Origin: Microbispora sp. NBC_01189
Lineage (GTDB): Bacteria; Actinomycetota; Actinomycetes; Streptosporangiales; Streptosporangiaceae
Length of the DNA: 64,000 nucleotides
Direction of reading: 5' to 3'
NCBI RefSeq assembly: GCF_036010665.1
Contig: NZ_CP108581.1
Coordinates: 5,389,501-5,453,500, forward strand
The position numbers were made by a program, and so were the translations under genes. Below the pieces are notes generated by a model. It made no database searches and was not told the origin of the DNA. It was given only the letters and a program-made list of their open reading frames with translations. Shown here one piece after another: positions 53,367-63,878 of the stretch (position 1 is its first letter; every line of letters begins with the position of its first letter).

Positions 53367-56141
53367 ATGCGAAGACTCGCAACCCTGCTCGTGGTCGCCG
53401 CGGTGGCGCTGACCACGGCCGTGATCAGGATGGCGCCGGTGTCGGCCGTCGCCGCCGATCCGTACACGTTCAAGAACGTGCAGATCGCCGGGGGCGGCTT
53501 CGTTCCCGGCATCGTGTTCAGCCCGGTCCAGAAGGACCTCATCTACGCCCGCACCGACATCGGCGGCGCGTACCGGTGGGAGCAGTCCAGCCAGACCTGG
53601 ACGCCGCTGCTCGACTGGGTCGGCCAGTCGAACTGGGGTTACAACGGGGTCGTCAGCATCACCCCCGACCCGGTGGACGCCAACAAGGTGTACGCCGCCG
53701 TCGGCATGTACACCAACAGCTGGGACCCCAACAACGGCGCGATCATCCGCTCGTCCAACAAGGGCGCCTCGTGGCAGGTCAGCCCGCTGCCGTTCAAGCT
53801 GGGCGGAAACATGCCCGGCCGCGGCATGGGCGAGCGCCTCGCGGTGGACCCGAACAAGAACAGCGTCCTGTACTTCGGCGCGCCCAGCGGCAACGGCCTG
53901 TGGCGGAGCACCGACTCCGGCGCTACCTGGGCCAAGGTGACCAACTTCCCCAACGTCGGCAACTACGTCGCCAGCCCCGGAGACGCGTACAACGGTGACA
54001 ACCAGGGCGTCGTCTGGGTGACCTTCGACAAGCGGACCGGCACCTCGGGCAACGCCACCCAGACCGTCTACGTCGGCGTGGCGGACAAGAGCAACACAGT
54101 CTACCGGACCACCAACGGCGGCACCTCGTGGGAGCGTGTCGCCGGGCAGCCGACCGGCTACATCGCCCACAAGGGCGTGCTCGACACCGCCAACGGCTAC
54201 CTCTACATCGCCACCAGCGACACCGGCGGCCCGTACGACGGAGGCAAGGGCGACGTGTGGCGCTACGCCACCGCGACCGGCGCCTGGACCCAGATCAGCC
54301 CGATCCCGTCCAGCAGCGGCGACGACTACTTCGGCTACAGCGGCCTGACCATCGACCGGCAGAACCCGAAGACGATCATGGTCGCCACGCAGGTCTCCTG
54401 GTGGCCGGACGCCATCTTCTTCCGGAGCACCGACAGCGGCGCGACCTGGACCCGCATCTGGGACTGGACGTCGTACCCCAACCGCAGCTTCCGCTACAAG
54501 ATGGACATCTCGTCCGCGCCGTGGCTGACCTTCGGGACCAACCCGCAGCCTCCGGAGGTCACCCCCAAGCTCGGCTGGATGAACGAGTCGGTCGAGATCG
54601 ACCCGTTCAACTCCGACCGGATGATGTACGGCACCGGCGCCACGATCTACGGCACCACCGACCTCACGAAGTGGGACTCCGGCGGCCAGTTCACGATCAA
54701 GCCGATGGTGAGGGGCCTGGAGGAGACCGCCGTACTCGACCTGATCAGCCCGCCGACCGGCGCCCCGCTGATCAGCGCGCTGGGCGACATCGGCGGCTTC
54801 CGGCACACCAACCTCGACGCCGTGCCGTCCACGATGTTCGCCCAGCCCGTCTTCACCTCCACCACCTCGCTCGACTACGCCGAGACGAACCCGAGCGTGA
54901 TGGTGCGGGCCGGTGACTTCACCGACTCCGACCGGCCGAACGACAGCCACGTCGCCTTCTCCACCGACGGCGGGGCCAACTGGTTCCAGGGCACCGAGCC
55001 GGGTGGGGTGAACAAGGGCGGCACGGTCGCCGCCGCGGCCGACGGCAGCCGCTTCGTGTGGTCGCCGGCCGACCCCGGCATCCAGGTCGTCTACTCCGTC
55101 GGCTTCGGCAACAGCTGGAGCGCCTCCACCGGCGTCCCGGCGGGCGCGATCGTCGAGTCCGACCGGGTGAACGCGCAGAAGTTCTACGCCTACTCGGGCG
55201 GCAAGTTCTACGTGAGCACCAACGGCGGCGCGAGCTTCAGCGCCACCGCGGCCACCGGCCTGCCGACCACCGACGTCCACTTCAAGGCGCTGCCCGGCAA
55301 GGAGGGCGACATCTGGCTGGCCGGGGACGGCGGCCTGTGGCACTCCACCAACTCGGGCGCCTCGTTCACCAAGCTGTCGAACGTCAGCGACTCGATCAAC
55401 GTCGGTTTCGGCAAGGCGGCGCCCGGCAAGTCGTACCAGGCGCTCTACCTGGCCGGCACCGTCGACGGCGTCGACGGCCTGTTCCGGTCCGACGACACCG
55501 GCGTGAGCTGGGTGCGCATCAACGACGACCAGCACCAGTACGGCAACATGGGCGAGGCCCTGACCGGCGATCCCCGGATCTACGGCCGGGTCTACCTCGG
55601 CACCAACGGCCGGGGCGTCATCTACGGTGACCGCACCGGCGGCACCCCGCAGTCCCCGTCGCCGTCTCCCTCGGCCTCCCCGTCCGCGTCGCCGTCTCCC
55701 TCGGCGTCTCCCTCGCCGTCTCCGTCGGCGTCCCCGACCAGGTCGCCCTCGCCGAGCCCGTCCCCGAGCCCGTCTCCGAGTGCGTCCCCGTCCCGCTCGC
55801 CCAGCCCGTCGCCCTCGGCGACCCCGTCGGGCGGCAAGTCGTGCTCGGCGACGTACGCGGTGGCCAACCAGTGGCCGGGCGGCTTCCAGGGCGACGTCAC
55901 GGTGAAGAACACCGGCACCGTGGCGATCAGCGGCTGGACCGTCAAGTGGGCCTTCGCGAACGGCCAGACGATCACCCAGTCCTGGAACGGCACGGTGAGC
56001 CAGTCCGGGGCGAACGTCACGGTCGCCAACGTGAGCTACAACGGCTCGCTCAGCCCCGGGGCGTCCACCACGTTCGGCTTCCAGGCCACCTGGAACAACA
56101 CCAACGCGGTTCCGGCCACGCTGACCTGCACCGCCTCCTGA
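53367..56141 (+). CDS. GH74 xyloglucanase with C-terminal CBM2
   Basis: The 924-residue precursor has a signal peptide (RRLATLLVVAAVALTTAV). The catalytic region is made of two seven-bladed propellers with many BNR-type repeats (SSNKGASWQ, STDSGATWAK, STNGGASF). The catalytic Asp pair lies in ARTDIGGAYRW (about residue 64) and ALGDIGGFRH (about 474). A Ser/Pro linker (about 755-825) leads to a CBM2 (about 828-924: AVANQWPGGFQGDVTVKNTG). It should cleave xyloglucan outside the cell. AAGGGG lies 9 bases upstream of the ATG. A strong terminator follows. Confidence 0.95.
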   Translation: MRRLATLLVVAAVALTTAVIRMAPVSAVAADPYTFKNVQIAGGGFVPGIVFSPVQKDLIYARTDIGGAYRWEQSSQTWTPLLDWVGQSNWGYNGVVSITPDPVDANKVYAAVGMYTNSWDPNNGAIIRSSNKGASWQVSPLPFKLGGNMPGRGMGERLAVDPNKNSVLYFGAPSGNGLWRSTDSGATWAKVTNFPNVGNYVASPGDAYNGDNQGVVWVTFDKRTGTSGNATQTVYVGVADKSNTVYRTTNGGTSWERVAGQPTGYIAHKGVLDTANGYLYIATSDTGGPYDGGKGDVWRYATATGAWTQISPIPSSSGDDYFGYSGLTIDRQNPKTIMVATQVSWWPDAIFFRSTDSGATWTRIWDWTSYPNRSFRYKMDISSAPWLTFGTNPQPPEVTPKLGWMNESVEIDPFNSDRMMYGTGATIYGTTDLTKWDSGGQFTIKPMVRGLEETAVLDLISPPTGAPLISALGDIGGFRHTNLDAVPSTMFAQPVFTSTTSLDYAETNPSVMVRAGDFTDSDRPNDSHVAFSTDGGANWFQGTEPGGVNKGGTVAAAADGSRFVWSPADPGIQVVYSVGFGNSWSASTGVPAGAIVESDRVNAQKFYAYSGGKFYVSTNGGASFSATAATGLPTTDVHFKALPGKEGDIWLAGDGGLWHSTNSGASFTKLSNVSDSINVGFGKAAPGKSYQALYLAGTVDGVDGLFRSDDTGVSWVRINDDQHQYGNMGEALTGDPRIYGRVYLGTNGRGVIYGDRTGGTPQSPSPSPSASPSASPSPSASPSPSPSASPTRSPSPSPSPSPSPSASPSRSPSPSPSATPSGGKSCSATYAVANQWPGGFQGDVTVKNTGTVAISGWTVKWAFANGQTITQSWNGTVSQSGANVTVANVSYNGSLSPGASTTFGFQATWNNTNAVPATLTCTAS

Positions 56142-56153
56142 GATAACACCAAG

Positions 56154-56190
56154 ACGGCCGTACGGGCGACTCCCACGCCCGTACGGCCGT
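56154..56190 (+). terminator. Terminator after the GH74 gene
   Basis: ACGGCCGTACGGGCG with its perfect complement (15 bp), a 7-base loop and a following TTCTT. Confidence 0.85.
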
Positions 56191-56344
56191 TCTTCGTCCG
56201 TGGTGGCCCCGGCCAAGGACCTGCGGCCGATGGGAAAGGGGGTACGGATGTGACGTACGGCTAACACGCCTGTGGGGGCGGTCGCGTAGATTTGCCTGGG
56301 CGGGCCGTCGGGCCGCCCAGAGGCAGGGTGGCCGGGACACAGGG

Positions 56345-58422
56345 GTGACTGCGCGGATGACGATCGGGGTGTACGTCGCGGCCGGCGACGCGAGGAGCAA
56401 CAAGGGCACGATCGCCCTCGGCATGATCGAGCTCCTCACCCGCCAGGTGGGCACGGTGGGCGTGTTCCGGCCGGTCGTCCGGGCGGGCCGCGAGGACAGC
56501 CTGGTCAACACCGCGCGGAGCCGCTTCGCGATCGGCCTGCCCTACGAGATGTGCACGGGCGTCACCTACGAGGACGTGCACGCCGACGAGGACCGCGCGG
56601 CCGGGGAGATCCTGGCCCGCTACCGGGCGCTGGCCGGTCGGTGCGACGCGGTCGTGGTGATCGGCACGGACTACACGGACGTGGGCGCGCCCACCGAGTT
56701 CACGTTCAACGCCCAGCTCGCCGCGAACCTCGGCACGCCGGTGATGAACGTGGTCACCGGTCTCGACCGCACGCCCGACGAGATCGCCACAGCGGTCGAG
56801 ATGTCGCGCAAGGAGCTCGCCGAGCGGCACGCCACCGAGCTGGCCACGGTCGTCACGAGGGTGGCGCCCGCCCTGGTGGACGAGGTCGCCGTCCGCGTCC
56901 CCGCGTACGTGCTGCCGGAGGTGCGGCGGCTGTCCGCGCCGACGGTCAGCGACCTGATGGCCGCCTGCGACGGCGAGCTCTTCATGGGGGACGCCGCCCA
57001 GCTGGGCCGGGAGACGGGCGGCCTGATGATCGGCGCGATGTCGCTGCCGAACATCCTGGAGCGCCTCACCGAGGGCCTCGCGGTGGTCGTGCCGGCGGAC
57101 CGGGCCGCCGCGCTGGTGCCGGGCCTGCTGGCCGCGCACAAGGCGCGCACGTTTCCCGCCCTGTCGGCGATCATCCTGAACGGCGGGCTCGAACTGCCCG
57201 ACGCGGTCGTCCGCCTGCTCAAGGGCATGGACATCCGGTTGCCGATCCTCACGACACCGGGCGGCACGTTCGAGACCGCGACGAAGCTGTCGAAGGCCGA
57301 GGGCCGGTTCAGCCCCGACGCCCCCGGCAAGATCGACACGGCGCTCGGGGTGTTCGCCGAGCACGTGGACGCCGCGGCGCTGCTGCGCAGCCTGCGGGTC
57401 ACCAAGGCGGCCGCGATCACCCCGCTGATGTTCGAGTACGACCTGCTCGACCGGGCCCGCGCCGACCGCAGGCACATCGTGCTGCCCGAGGGCGCCGAGC
57501 CGCGCATCCTGCGCGCGGCCGACAGCCTGTTGCGCCGGGGCGTCGCCGAGCTGACCCTGCTGGGCGACGAGCGGGAGATCCGGCTGGCGGCGAACACGAT
57601 GGGCCTGGCCGTCGACGGCGCCCGGGTGGTGAGCCCGTTCGACCCCGAGCTGCGCGAGCTGTTCGCCGAGGAGTACGCCCGGCTGCGCGCGCTCAAGGGC
57701 GTCACCCTTGGGCAGGCCCGCGACATCGTGACCGACGTGTCCTACTTCGGCACGATGATGGTCCACCTCGGGCTGGCCGACGGCATGGTCTCCGGCGCCG
57801 CCCACACCACGGCGCACACGATCCGGCCGTCGTTCGAGATCATCAAGACGTCGCCGGGTGTCGGCGTCGTCTCCAGCGTCTTCTTCATGTGCCTGGCCGA
57901 CCGGGTGCTCGTGTACGGCGACTGCGCCGTCGTGCCCGACCCCACGGCCGCCCAGCTCGCCGACATCGCGATCTCCTCGGCCGCCACCGCCGCCCGGTTC
58001 GGGGTCGAGCCGCGCGTGGCCATGCTGTCGTACTCGACCGGCGAGTCCGGCGCCGGGCCCGAGGTCGACAAGGTGCGGGAGGCCACGGAGCGGGTCCGCA
58101 CGCTGCGGCCGGACCTGCCGGTGGAAGGGCCGATCCAGTACGACGCGGCGGCCGAGCCCAGCGTGGCGCGCACGAAGATGCCGGGCAGCCCGGTGGCCGG
58201 GCGGGCGACGGTGTTCGTGGTGCCCGACCTCAACACGGGCAACAACCTCTACAAGGCCGTGCAGCGCAGCGCCGGCGCGGTGGCGATCGGCCCGGTGCTG
58301 CAGGGCCTGCGCAAGCCGGTCAACGACCTGTCGCGCGGGGCGACGGTCGGCGACATCGTCAACACCGTCGCGATCACGGCCATCCAGGCCCAGGCGCGGG
58401 AGGAGACCCGGGTGGAGGCGCT

Positions 58423-58426
<4 letters not shown>
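56345..58426 (+). CDS. pta: Phosphate acetyltransferase
   Basis: The 693-residue enzyme interconverts acetyl-CoA and acetyl phosphate. It has the long multi-domain form: an N-terminal BioD-like AAA_26 domain (VYVAAGDARSNKGTIALGMI, about 10-29), a DRTGG domain (about 225-330) and the C-terminal PTA_PTB catalytic domain (RRHIVLPEGAEPRILRAADS near 380; SYSTGESGAGPEVDKV near 561; PDLNTGNNLYKAVQR near 629). A GTG start is used. It overlaps ackA by 4 bases, so both are translated together in the acetate pathway. Confidence 0.96.
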
Positions 58427-59601
<1,175 letters not shown>

Positions 59602-59655
59602 CGTCGGTGACCGTGGCCGCGGCCCCGGCTGGCTATCGTGGGCAGGGGGATGGGG

Positions 59656-60081
59656 GTGAGCCGTGTGTCTACGGCTGAGAACAGTCGGACAGGTGGGGAA
59701 GAGGCGGAGCGGCGGGGGCTGCTGGACCGGGTGCGCGCCACTCCGGCGGGCCGGCTGACGCTGCGAATCGTCATCGGGGTGATCGGGACCGCCCTCGTCG
59801 TCGGCGGGCTGATCATGGTGCCGTTCCCGGGGCCGGGCTGGCTGGTGGTCTTCACCGGCCTCGCCGTGCTGGCCACCGAGTTCGCCTGGGCGAGCCGGGT
59901 GCTGGAGTTCGCCAAGCACTGGGTCAGGCGGGCGACGGACTGGCTCACGCGGCAGAACTGGTTCGTCCGCATCGTGGCGGCCGCGCTGACGTTCGCCTGC
60001 GCGGCCGTCATCGTCTGGGTGTCGATACGGCTGACCCTGGGCGTCGACCTGATCCAGAAGGCCCGCGAGCTGCTGAGCTGA
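59656..60081 (+). CDS. PGPGW-motif membrane protein (TIGR02611-like)
   Basis: About 141 residues with three hydrophobic segments (IVIGVIGTALVVGGLIMVPF; GWLVVFTGLAVLATEFAW; ALTFACAAVIVWVSIRLTLG) and the FPGPGWLVVF motif that defines this actinobacterial family of unknown function. I preferred the GTG at 59656 because AGGGGG lies 6 bases upstream; starts at 59638 and 59650 are in frame. It follows ackA by 54 bases but is probably separate. Confidence 0.85.
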   Translation: MSRVSTAENSRTGGEEAERRGLLDRVRATPAGRLTLRIVIGVIGTALVVGGLIMVPFPGPGWLVVFTGLAVLATEFAWASRVLEFAKHWVRRATDWLTRQNWFVRIVAAALTFACAAVIVWVSIRLTLGVDLIQKARELLS

Positions 60082-60174
60082 TCTTCGCCGGGCGTGCGCC
60101 GTGGCCGCCCGACCCGTGCCTGACCGCTGCCCGACCGCTGCCCGACCCCTCCCGGGCGGGGGCCGGGCGGCTTC

Positions 60175-61353
60175 TCAGGCGGCGGGGCGGGCCAGCCGCC
60201 GGATCGCCAGTTCGGCCAGCAGCGCGGCGCCGTCGGTCAGGACGGCGTCGTCGAACTCCGCCTCCGCCGAGTGGTTCGACGGGGCGGTGGCGAGGTCGCG
60301 TCCGGGCGGGCAGGCGCCGACCACGAGGAAGGCCCCCGGCACCTGCTCCAGCACGTACGAGAAGTCCTCCGAGCCGGTCGCGGGGGTGGGAAGCGGGAAG
60401 TACCGGTCCTCGCCGAGCGCCTCCCGCACCGTCCGCGCGGCGAACTCGGCCTCGGCGTCGTCGTTGACCGTGACCGGATAGCCGATGCCGAAGGCGCAGT
60501 CGACGGTGAGGCCGTGCGCCTCGCCGATGCCGCGGGCCAGCCGTACGAGGCCCTCCCTGACCCGGTCCCGCGTGGCGGCCGAGAACGTCCGCACCGTGAC
60601 CTCGAGCCGCGCCTCGTCCGGGATCACGTTGTCGGTCGTGCCGGCGTGGAAGCTCCCCACCGTCACCACGACCGGATCGAACACGTCGTACGTCCGGGTC
60701 ACGTGGGTCTGCAGGGCGGTCACGATCTCACAGGCCGCGGGGATCGGGTCGAGGGCGCGGTGCGGGGCGGAGCCGTGCCCGCCCCTGCCGCGCACGGTCA
60801 CGGTCAGCGTGTCGGCCGCGGCGAGCACGGGCCCGCCCTTGGTCAGGAACAGGCCGCGGGGGATCGTGGTCGAGAAGACGTGCATGCCGTACGCCGCGAC
60901 GGGCCGGTCGCCCGCCGCGTCGAGCACCCCCTCCTCGATCATGAGCTTGGCGCCCTCCTGGCCCTCCTCGCCGGGCTGGAACATGAGCACCACGTCCCCT
61001 TCGACGTCGGAGCGCCGGCCGGAGAGCAGGCGGGCCGCCCCCACGAGCATCGCCGTGTGCAGGTCGTGCCCGCAGGCGTGCATGCGGCCGTCGACGCGCG
61101 AGCGGTACGGCAGGTCCGTCCTCTCGTGCACCGGCAGCGCGTCCATGTCGGCGCGCAGCAGCACGGCCGGCCCCGGCCGGGCACCCCGCAGCACGGCGGT
61201 CACCGACGTGAGCCGCTCGCCGGTCGTGATCTCCAGCGGAAGGCCGTCGAGCGCCGCGAGCACCCTCTCCTGGGTCCGGGGCAGGTCGAGCCCGATCTCG
61301 GGCTCCCGGTGCAGGGCGCGGCGAAGCTCGACGAGGTCATCCTGAAGGGTCAT
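60175..61353 (-). CDS. M20D-family amidohydrolase
   Basis: The 392-residue metal-dependent amidohydrolase resembles N-acyl-amino-acid or indole-acetyl hydrolases. Metal ligands lie in MHACGHDLHTAMLVGAA (about residue 91), VLMFQPGEEGQEGA (about 122) and AAYGMHVFSTTIPRG (about 152), with the C-terminal SNHSAEAEFDD (about 361). PATGSEDFSYV near 324 is also typical. The substrate cannot be fixed from sequence. It is convergent with the PGPGW gene and divergent from the DUF3073 operon. Confidence 0.92.
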   Translation of the reverse strand: MTLQDDLVELRRALHREPEIGLDLPRTQERVLAALDGLPLEITTGERLTSVTAVLRGARPGPAVLLRADMDALPVHERTDLPYRSRVDGRMHACGHDLHTAMLVGAARLLSGRRSDVEGDVVLMFQPGEEGQEGAKLMIEEGVLDAAGDRPVAAYGMHVFSTTIPRGLFLTKGGPVLAAADTLTVTVRGRGGHGSAPHRALDPIPAACEIVTALQTHVTRTYDVFDPVVVTVGSFHAGTTDNVIPDEARLEVTVRTFSAATRDRVREGLVRLARGIGEAHGLTVDCAFGIGYPVTVNDDAEAEFAARTVREALGEDRYFPLPTPATGSEDFSYVLEQVPGAFLVVGACPPGRDLATAPSNHSAEAEFDDAVLTDGAALLAELAIRRLARPAA

Positions 61354-61540
61354 GGGCCGCCCGTCGCGCGAGAAGGGTCGATGTCGCTCATCTCACACTA
61401 GTGGCCGCTTACTCCGGATTCGTCCTCTCCGACAGGTCCGGCGGAGCGTCCCGGGAGGATGGGCGGAGCTCAGAGATAGAGGCCGGCGCCGGGCCGGCCC
61501 GCCGTCGCGGCAGTGCGGGTACATCTGGCCGTCCTCATGG

Positions 61541-61572
61541 TTGCAGAGTTTCTTAATTGCCTATAATGGCAA
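61541..61572 (+). promoter_or_regulatory. Promoter and operator of the DUF3073-ArsR-SulP operon
   Basis: A consensus -10 TATAAT (61562-61567) has TTGCAG 15 bases upstream. TTGCC and GGCAA flank the -10 exactly (TTGCC-TATAAT-GGCAA), an inverted repeat placed where the ArsR protein encoded in the operon could block RNA polymerase. Confidence 0.62.
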
Positions 61573-61601
61573 CGATGTCCGCGGATGAGGAGGCGATGGC
61601 T

Positions 61602-61787
61602 GTGGGGCGTGGCCGGGCCAAGGCCAAGCAGGTGAAGGTCGCTCGCGCTTTGAAATACAGCGGTGGTGGTGACCTGGAGTCCCTGCGGCGGGAGCTGGGC
61701 GTCGACGCGACGCCTGCCGCACGCACGGAGGCCGTCGTCACACCCGAACCGGCGGACGGGCCTCCTGTCGAGGGCGGGGCCGAGTGA
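61602..61787 (+). CDS. DUF3073-like small basic protein
   Basis: The 61-residue protein starts GRGRAKAKQVKVARALKYSG, the characteristic N-terminus of DUF3073, followed by DLESLRRELGVD and a variable acidic tail. The family is widespread in actinobacteria and has no known function. I chose the GTG at 61602 (GAGGAGG 8 bases upstream) because family members begin directly with the GRGRAK motif; an ATG at 61596 is also possible. The stop overlaps the ArsR start (TGATG). Confidence 0.8.
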   Translation: MGRGRAKAKQVKVARALKYSGGGDLESLRRELGVDATPAARTEAVVTPEPADGPPVEGGAE

Positions 61788-62116
61788 TGCCGGTCCCGCT
61801 TTACCAGGCCAAGGCCGAGCTGTTCAAGACGCTCGGCCATCCGCTGCGCATCCGGGTGCTGGAACTGCTGTGTGAGGGGCCCAAGCAGGTCCGGGAGCTG
61901 CTGGCCGCGATCGAGGTGGAGGCGCCGAATCTGTCGCAGCAGCTGGCGGTGCTGCGCCGCGCGGGGCTGGTCACCGCACGACGGGACGGGACGACCGTCG
62001 TCTACGAGCTGGCCGGGGCGGACGTGTCGGAGATGATGCGCGCGGCGCGTCGCATCCTCACGGAGGTGCTGGCCGGCCAGTACGAGCTCCTCGCCGAGCT
62101 GGAACAGACGACGTGA
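61787..62116 (+). CDS. ArsR/SmtB-family regulator
   Basis: The 109-residue winged-helix protein shows AELFKTLGHPLRIRVLELLC near residue 9, QVRELLAAIEVEAPNLSQQL near 33, and a wing VTARRDGTTVVYEL near 63. The usual Cys-based metal site (ELCVCDL) is absent; the corresponding segment reads LLCEGPKQ, so sensing may differ from classical SmtB. It overlaps the SulP gene by 4 bases (GTGA) and is probably its regulator. Confidence 0.9.
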   Translation: MPVPLYQAKAELFKTLGHPLRIRVLELLCEGPKQVRELLAAIEVEAPNLSQQLAVLRRAGLVTARRDGTTVVYELAGADVSEMMRAARRILTEVLAGQYELLAELEQTT

Positions 62117-63834
62117 GCCTCCGGGAAGTATCGCGCGGGTTGGCGGATCTGCTGCCCGGACGGTCGGACTGGACCGCCGCACGCCGCTCACCGGGCCGGG
62201 ACCTGGTGGCCGGGCTGATCGTCGCGGTGGTGGCCCTGCCGCTGGCGCTGGCGTTCGGCGTCTCCTCCGGGCTCGGCGCCCAAGCCGGCTTGGTGACCGC
62301 CATCGTCGCCGGAGCGCTCGCGGCCGTGTTCGGCGGCAGTAACCTGCAGGTGTCCGGCCCGACCGGCGCCATGACCGTCGTCCTCGTCCCCATCGTGCAC
62401 GCCTACGGCTCCGGCGGAGTGCTGATGGTCGGCCTGATGGCCGGGCTGGTTCTCCTGGTCCTGGCCGCGCTGCGGGCGGGACGGTTCGCCCAGTTCCTGC
62501 CGACCGCGGTCATCGAGGGCTTCACCGCCGGGATCGCCGTGGTCATCGCGTTGCAGCAGGTCCCCGCCGCGCTCGGGGTGACAGCCGGAGACACCGGAAA
62601 GGTGTGGCAGGTCGCGGCCGGAGCCGTGGCAAGCTTCGCGGCTCATCCGACCTGGGCGGCGCCGCTCATGGCGCTGGCGGTGGCCGCTTCGATGCTGGCC
62701 GGTGCCCGGCTGCGGCCGGGTGTCCCGTTCTCCCTCCTCGGCGTGGTGGTCGCGACGCTGGGTGCTCAGGTGTTCCCGCTCGATGTCGCCCGGATCGGGG
62801 CGCTACCGGCCGGGCTGCCCGCCCCGTCCTTCGGTTTCCTCGATCCCGGCATGGTGGGAACGCTCCTGCCGTCCGCGCTCGCCGTGGCGGCGCTGGCGGC
62901 GCTGGAGAGCCTGCTGTGCGCCACCGTCGCCGACGCGATGAGCGTCGGCGAGAGACACGACCCCGACCGGGAGCTGTTCGGGCAGGGCATCGCCAACCTC
63001 GCCGCACCCCTGCTCGGCGGCGTGCCGGCGACCGCCGCGATCGCCCGTACGGCGGTGAACGTGCGCGCGGGGGCCCGGTCCCGGCTGGCGGCGCTCACCC
63101 ACGCCGCCGTCCTCGCCGGCATCGTGCTCGCCGCCGGCCCCCTGGTCGGCCGGATCCCGCTCGCGGCGCTCGCGGGGGTGCTGCTGGCCACCACCGTCCG
63201 CATGGTCGAGGTCGGCTCCTTGAGCGCGCTGGCCCGCGCGACCCGAGGCGACGCCGTCGTGCTCGTCCTGACCTTCGTCGTGACCGTCGTGTTCGACCTC
63301 GTCACGGCGGTGGCCGTCGGTCTCGGCCTGGCCGTCGTGCTCGCGCTCCGCGCGGTCGCCCGCGCCTCCCGGCTCGACCAGGTCCCGCTCGACGCCGGTG
63401 ACCACAGCGTCGAGGAACAGCGGCTGCTGAGCGAGCACATCGTCGCCTACCGGTTCGACGGGCCGCTGTTCTTCGCCGCGGCCCACCGCTTCCTGCTCGA
63501 ACTGTCCGAGGTCGCGGACGTCCGCGTGGTCATCCTGAGAATGTCACGGATCACCACTCTGGACGCCACCGGCGCCCAGATCCTCGGCCACGCCATCGCC
63601 CGGATGGAACGCCGGGGGATCACCGTCCTGATCTCCGGCGTGAAACCCGGACACGGCCAGGTCCTGGCCGCCCTCGGCATCGCCGGCCACCTTCAGCGCG
63701 ACGGTCTGATCTTCCCCGGCACTCCCGCCGCCATCGCTCACGCCCGCGGCCTTCTGCACCACCACGGGCTCATCCCGGCCGCCGCGGAGACCGGCCGCGT
63801 GACCACCACGGCGGATCTCGGCGGCGGGGCCTGA
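62113..63834 (+). CDS. SulP-family anion transporter with STAS domain
   Basis: The 573-residue protein has about 11-12 hydrophobic segments in the first 430 residues, with the SulP signatures GLIVAVVALPLALAFGVSSG and GGSNLQVSGPTGAMTVVLVP. A cytoplasmic STAS domain follows (about 440-550: VVILRMSRITTLDATGAQIL). Bacterial SulP proteins carry sulfate, bicarbonate or dicarboxylates; the substrate is not decidable here. It is translated from a GTG overlapping the ArsR stop. Confidence 0.93.
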   Translation: MSLREVSRGLADLLPGRSDWTAARRSPGRDLVAGLIVAVVALPLALAFGVSSGLGAQAGLVTAIVAGALAAVFGGSNLQVSGPTGAMTVVLVPIVHAYGSGGVLMVGLMAGLVLLVLAALRAGRFAQFLPTAVIEGFTAGIAVVIALQQVPAALGVTAGDTGKVWQVAAGAVASFAAHPTWAAPLMALAVAASMLAGARLRPGVPFSLLGVVVATLGAQVFPLDVARIGALPAGLPAPSFGFLDPGMVGTLLPSALAVAALAALESLLCATVADAMSVGERHDPDRELFGQGIANLAAPLLGGVPATAAIARTAVNVRAGARSRLAALTHAAVLAGIVLAAGPLVGRIPLAALAGVLLATTVRMVEVGSLSALARATRGDAVVLVLTFVVTVVFDLVTAVAVGLGLAVVLALRAVARASRLDQVPLDAGDHSVEEQRLLSEHIVAYRFDGPLFFAAAHRFLLELSEVADVRVVILRMSRITTLDATGAQILGHAIARMERRGITVLISGVKPGHGQVLAALGIAGHLQRDGLIFPGTPAAIAHARGLLHHHGLIPAAAETGRVTTTADLGGGA

Positions 63835-63878
63835 CAGGCGGGTGCGGCGGCGGGCCCGGTGGTGCCGCGCACGACGGG

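Noticed and set aside
53277..56267. Long open frame antisense to the xyloglucanase
   Set aside because: Composition is that of a GC-rich shadow frame (Ala/Gly/Arg/Val/Asp), and the sense strand has signal peptide, catalytic residues and CBM2.
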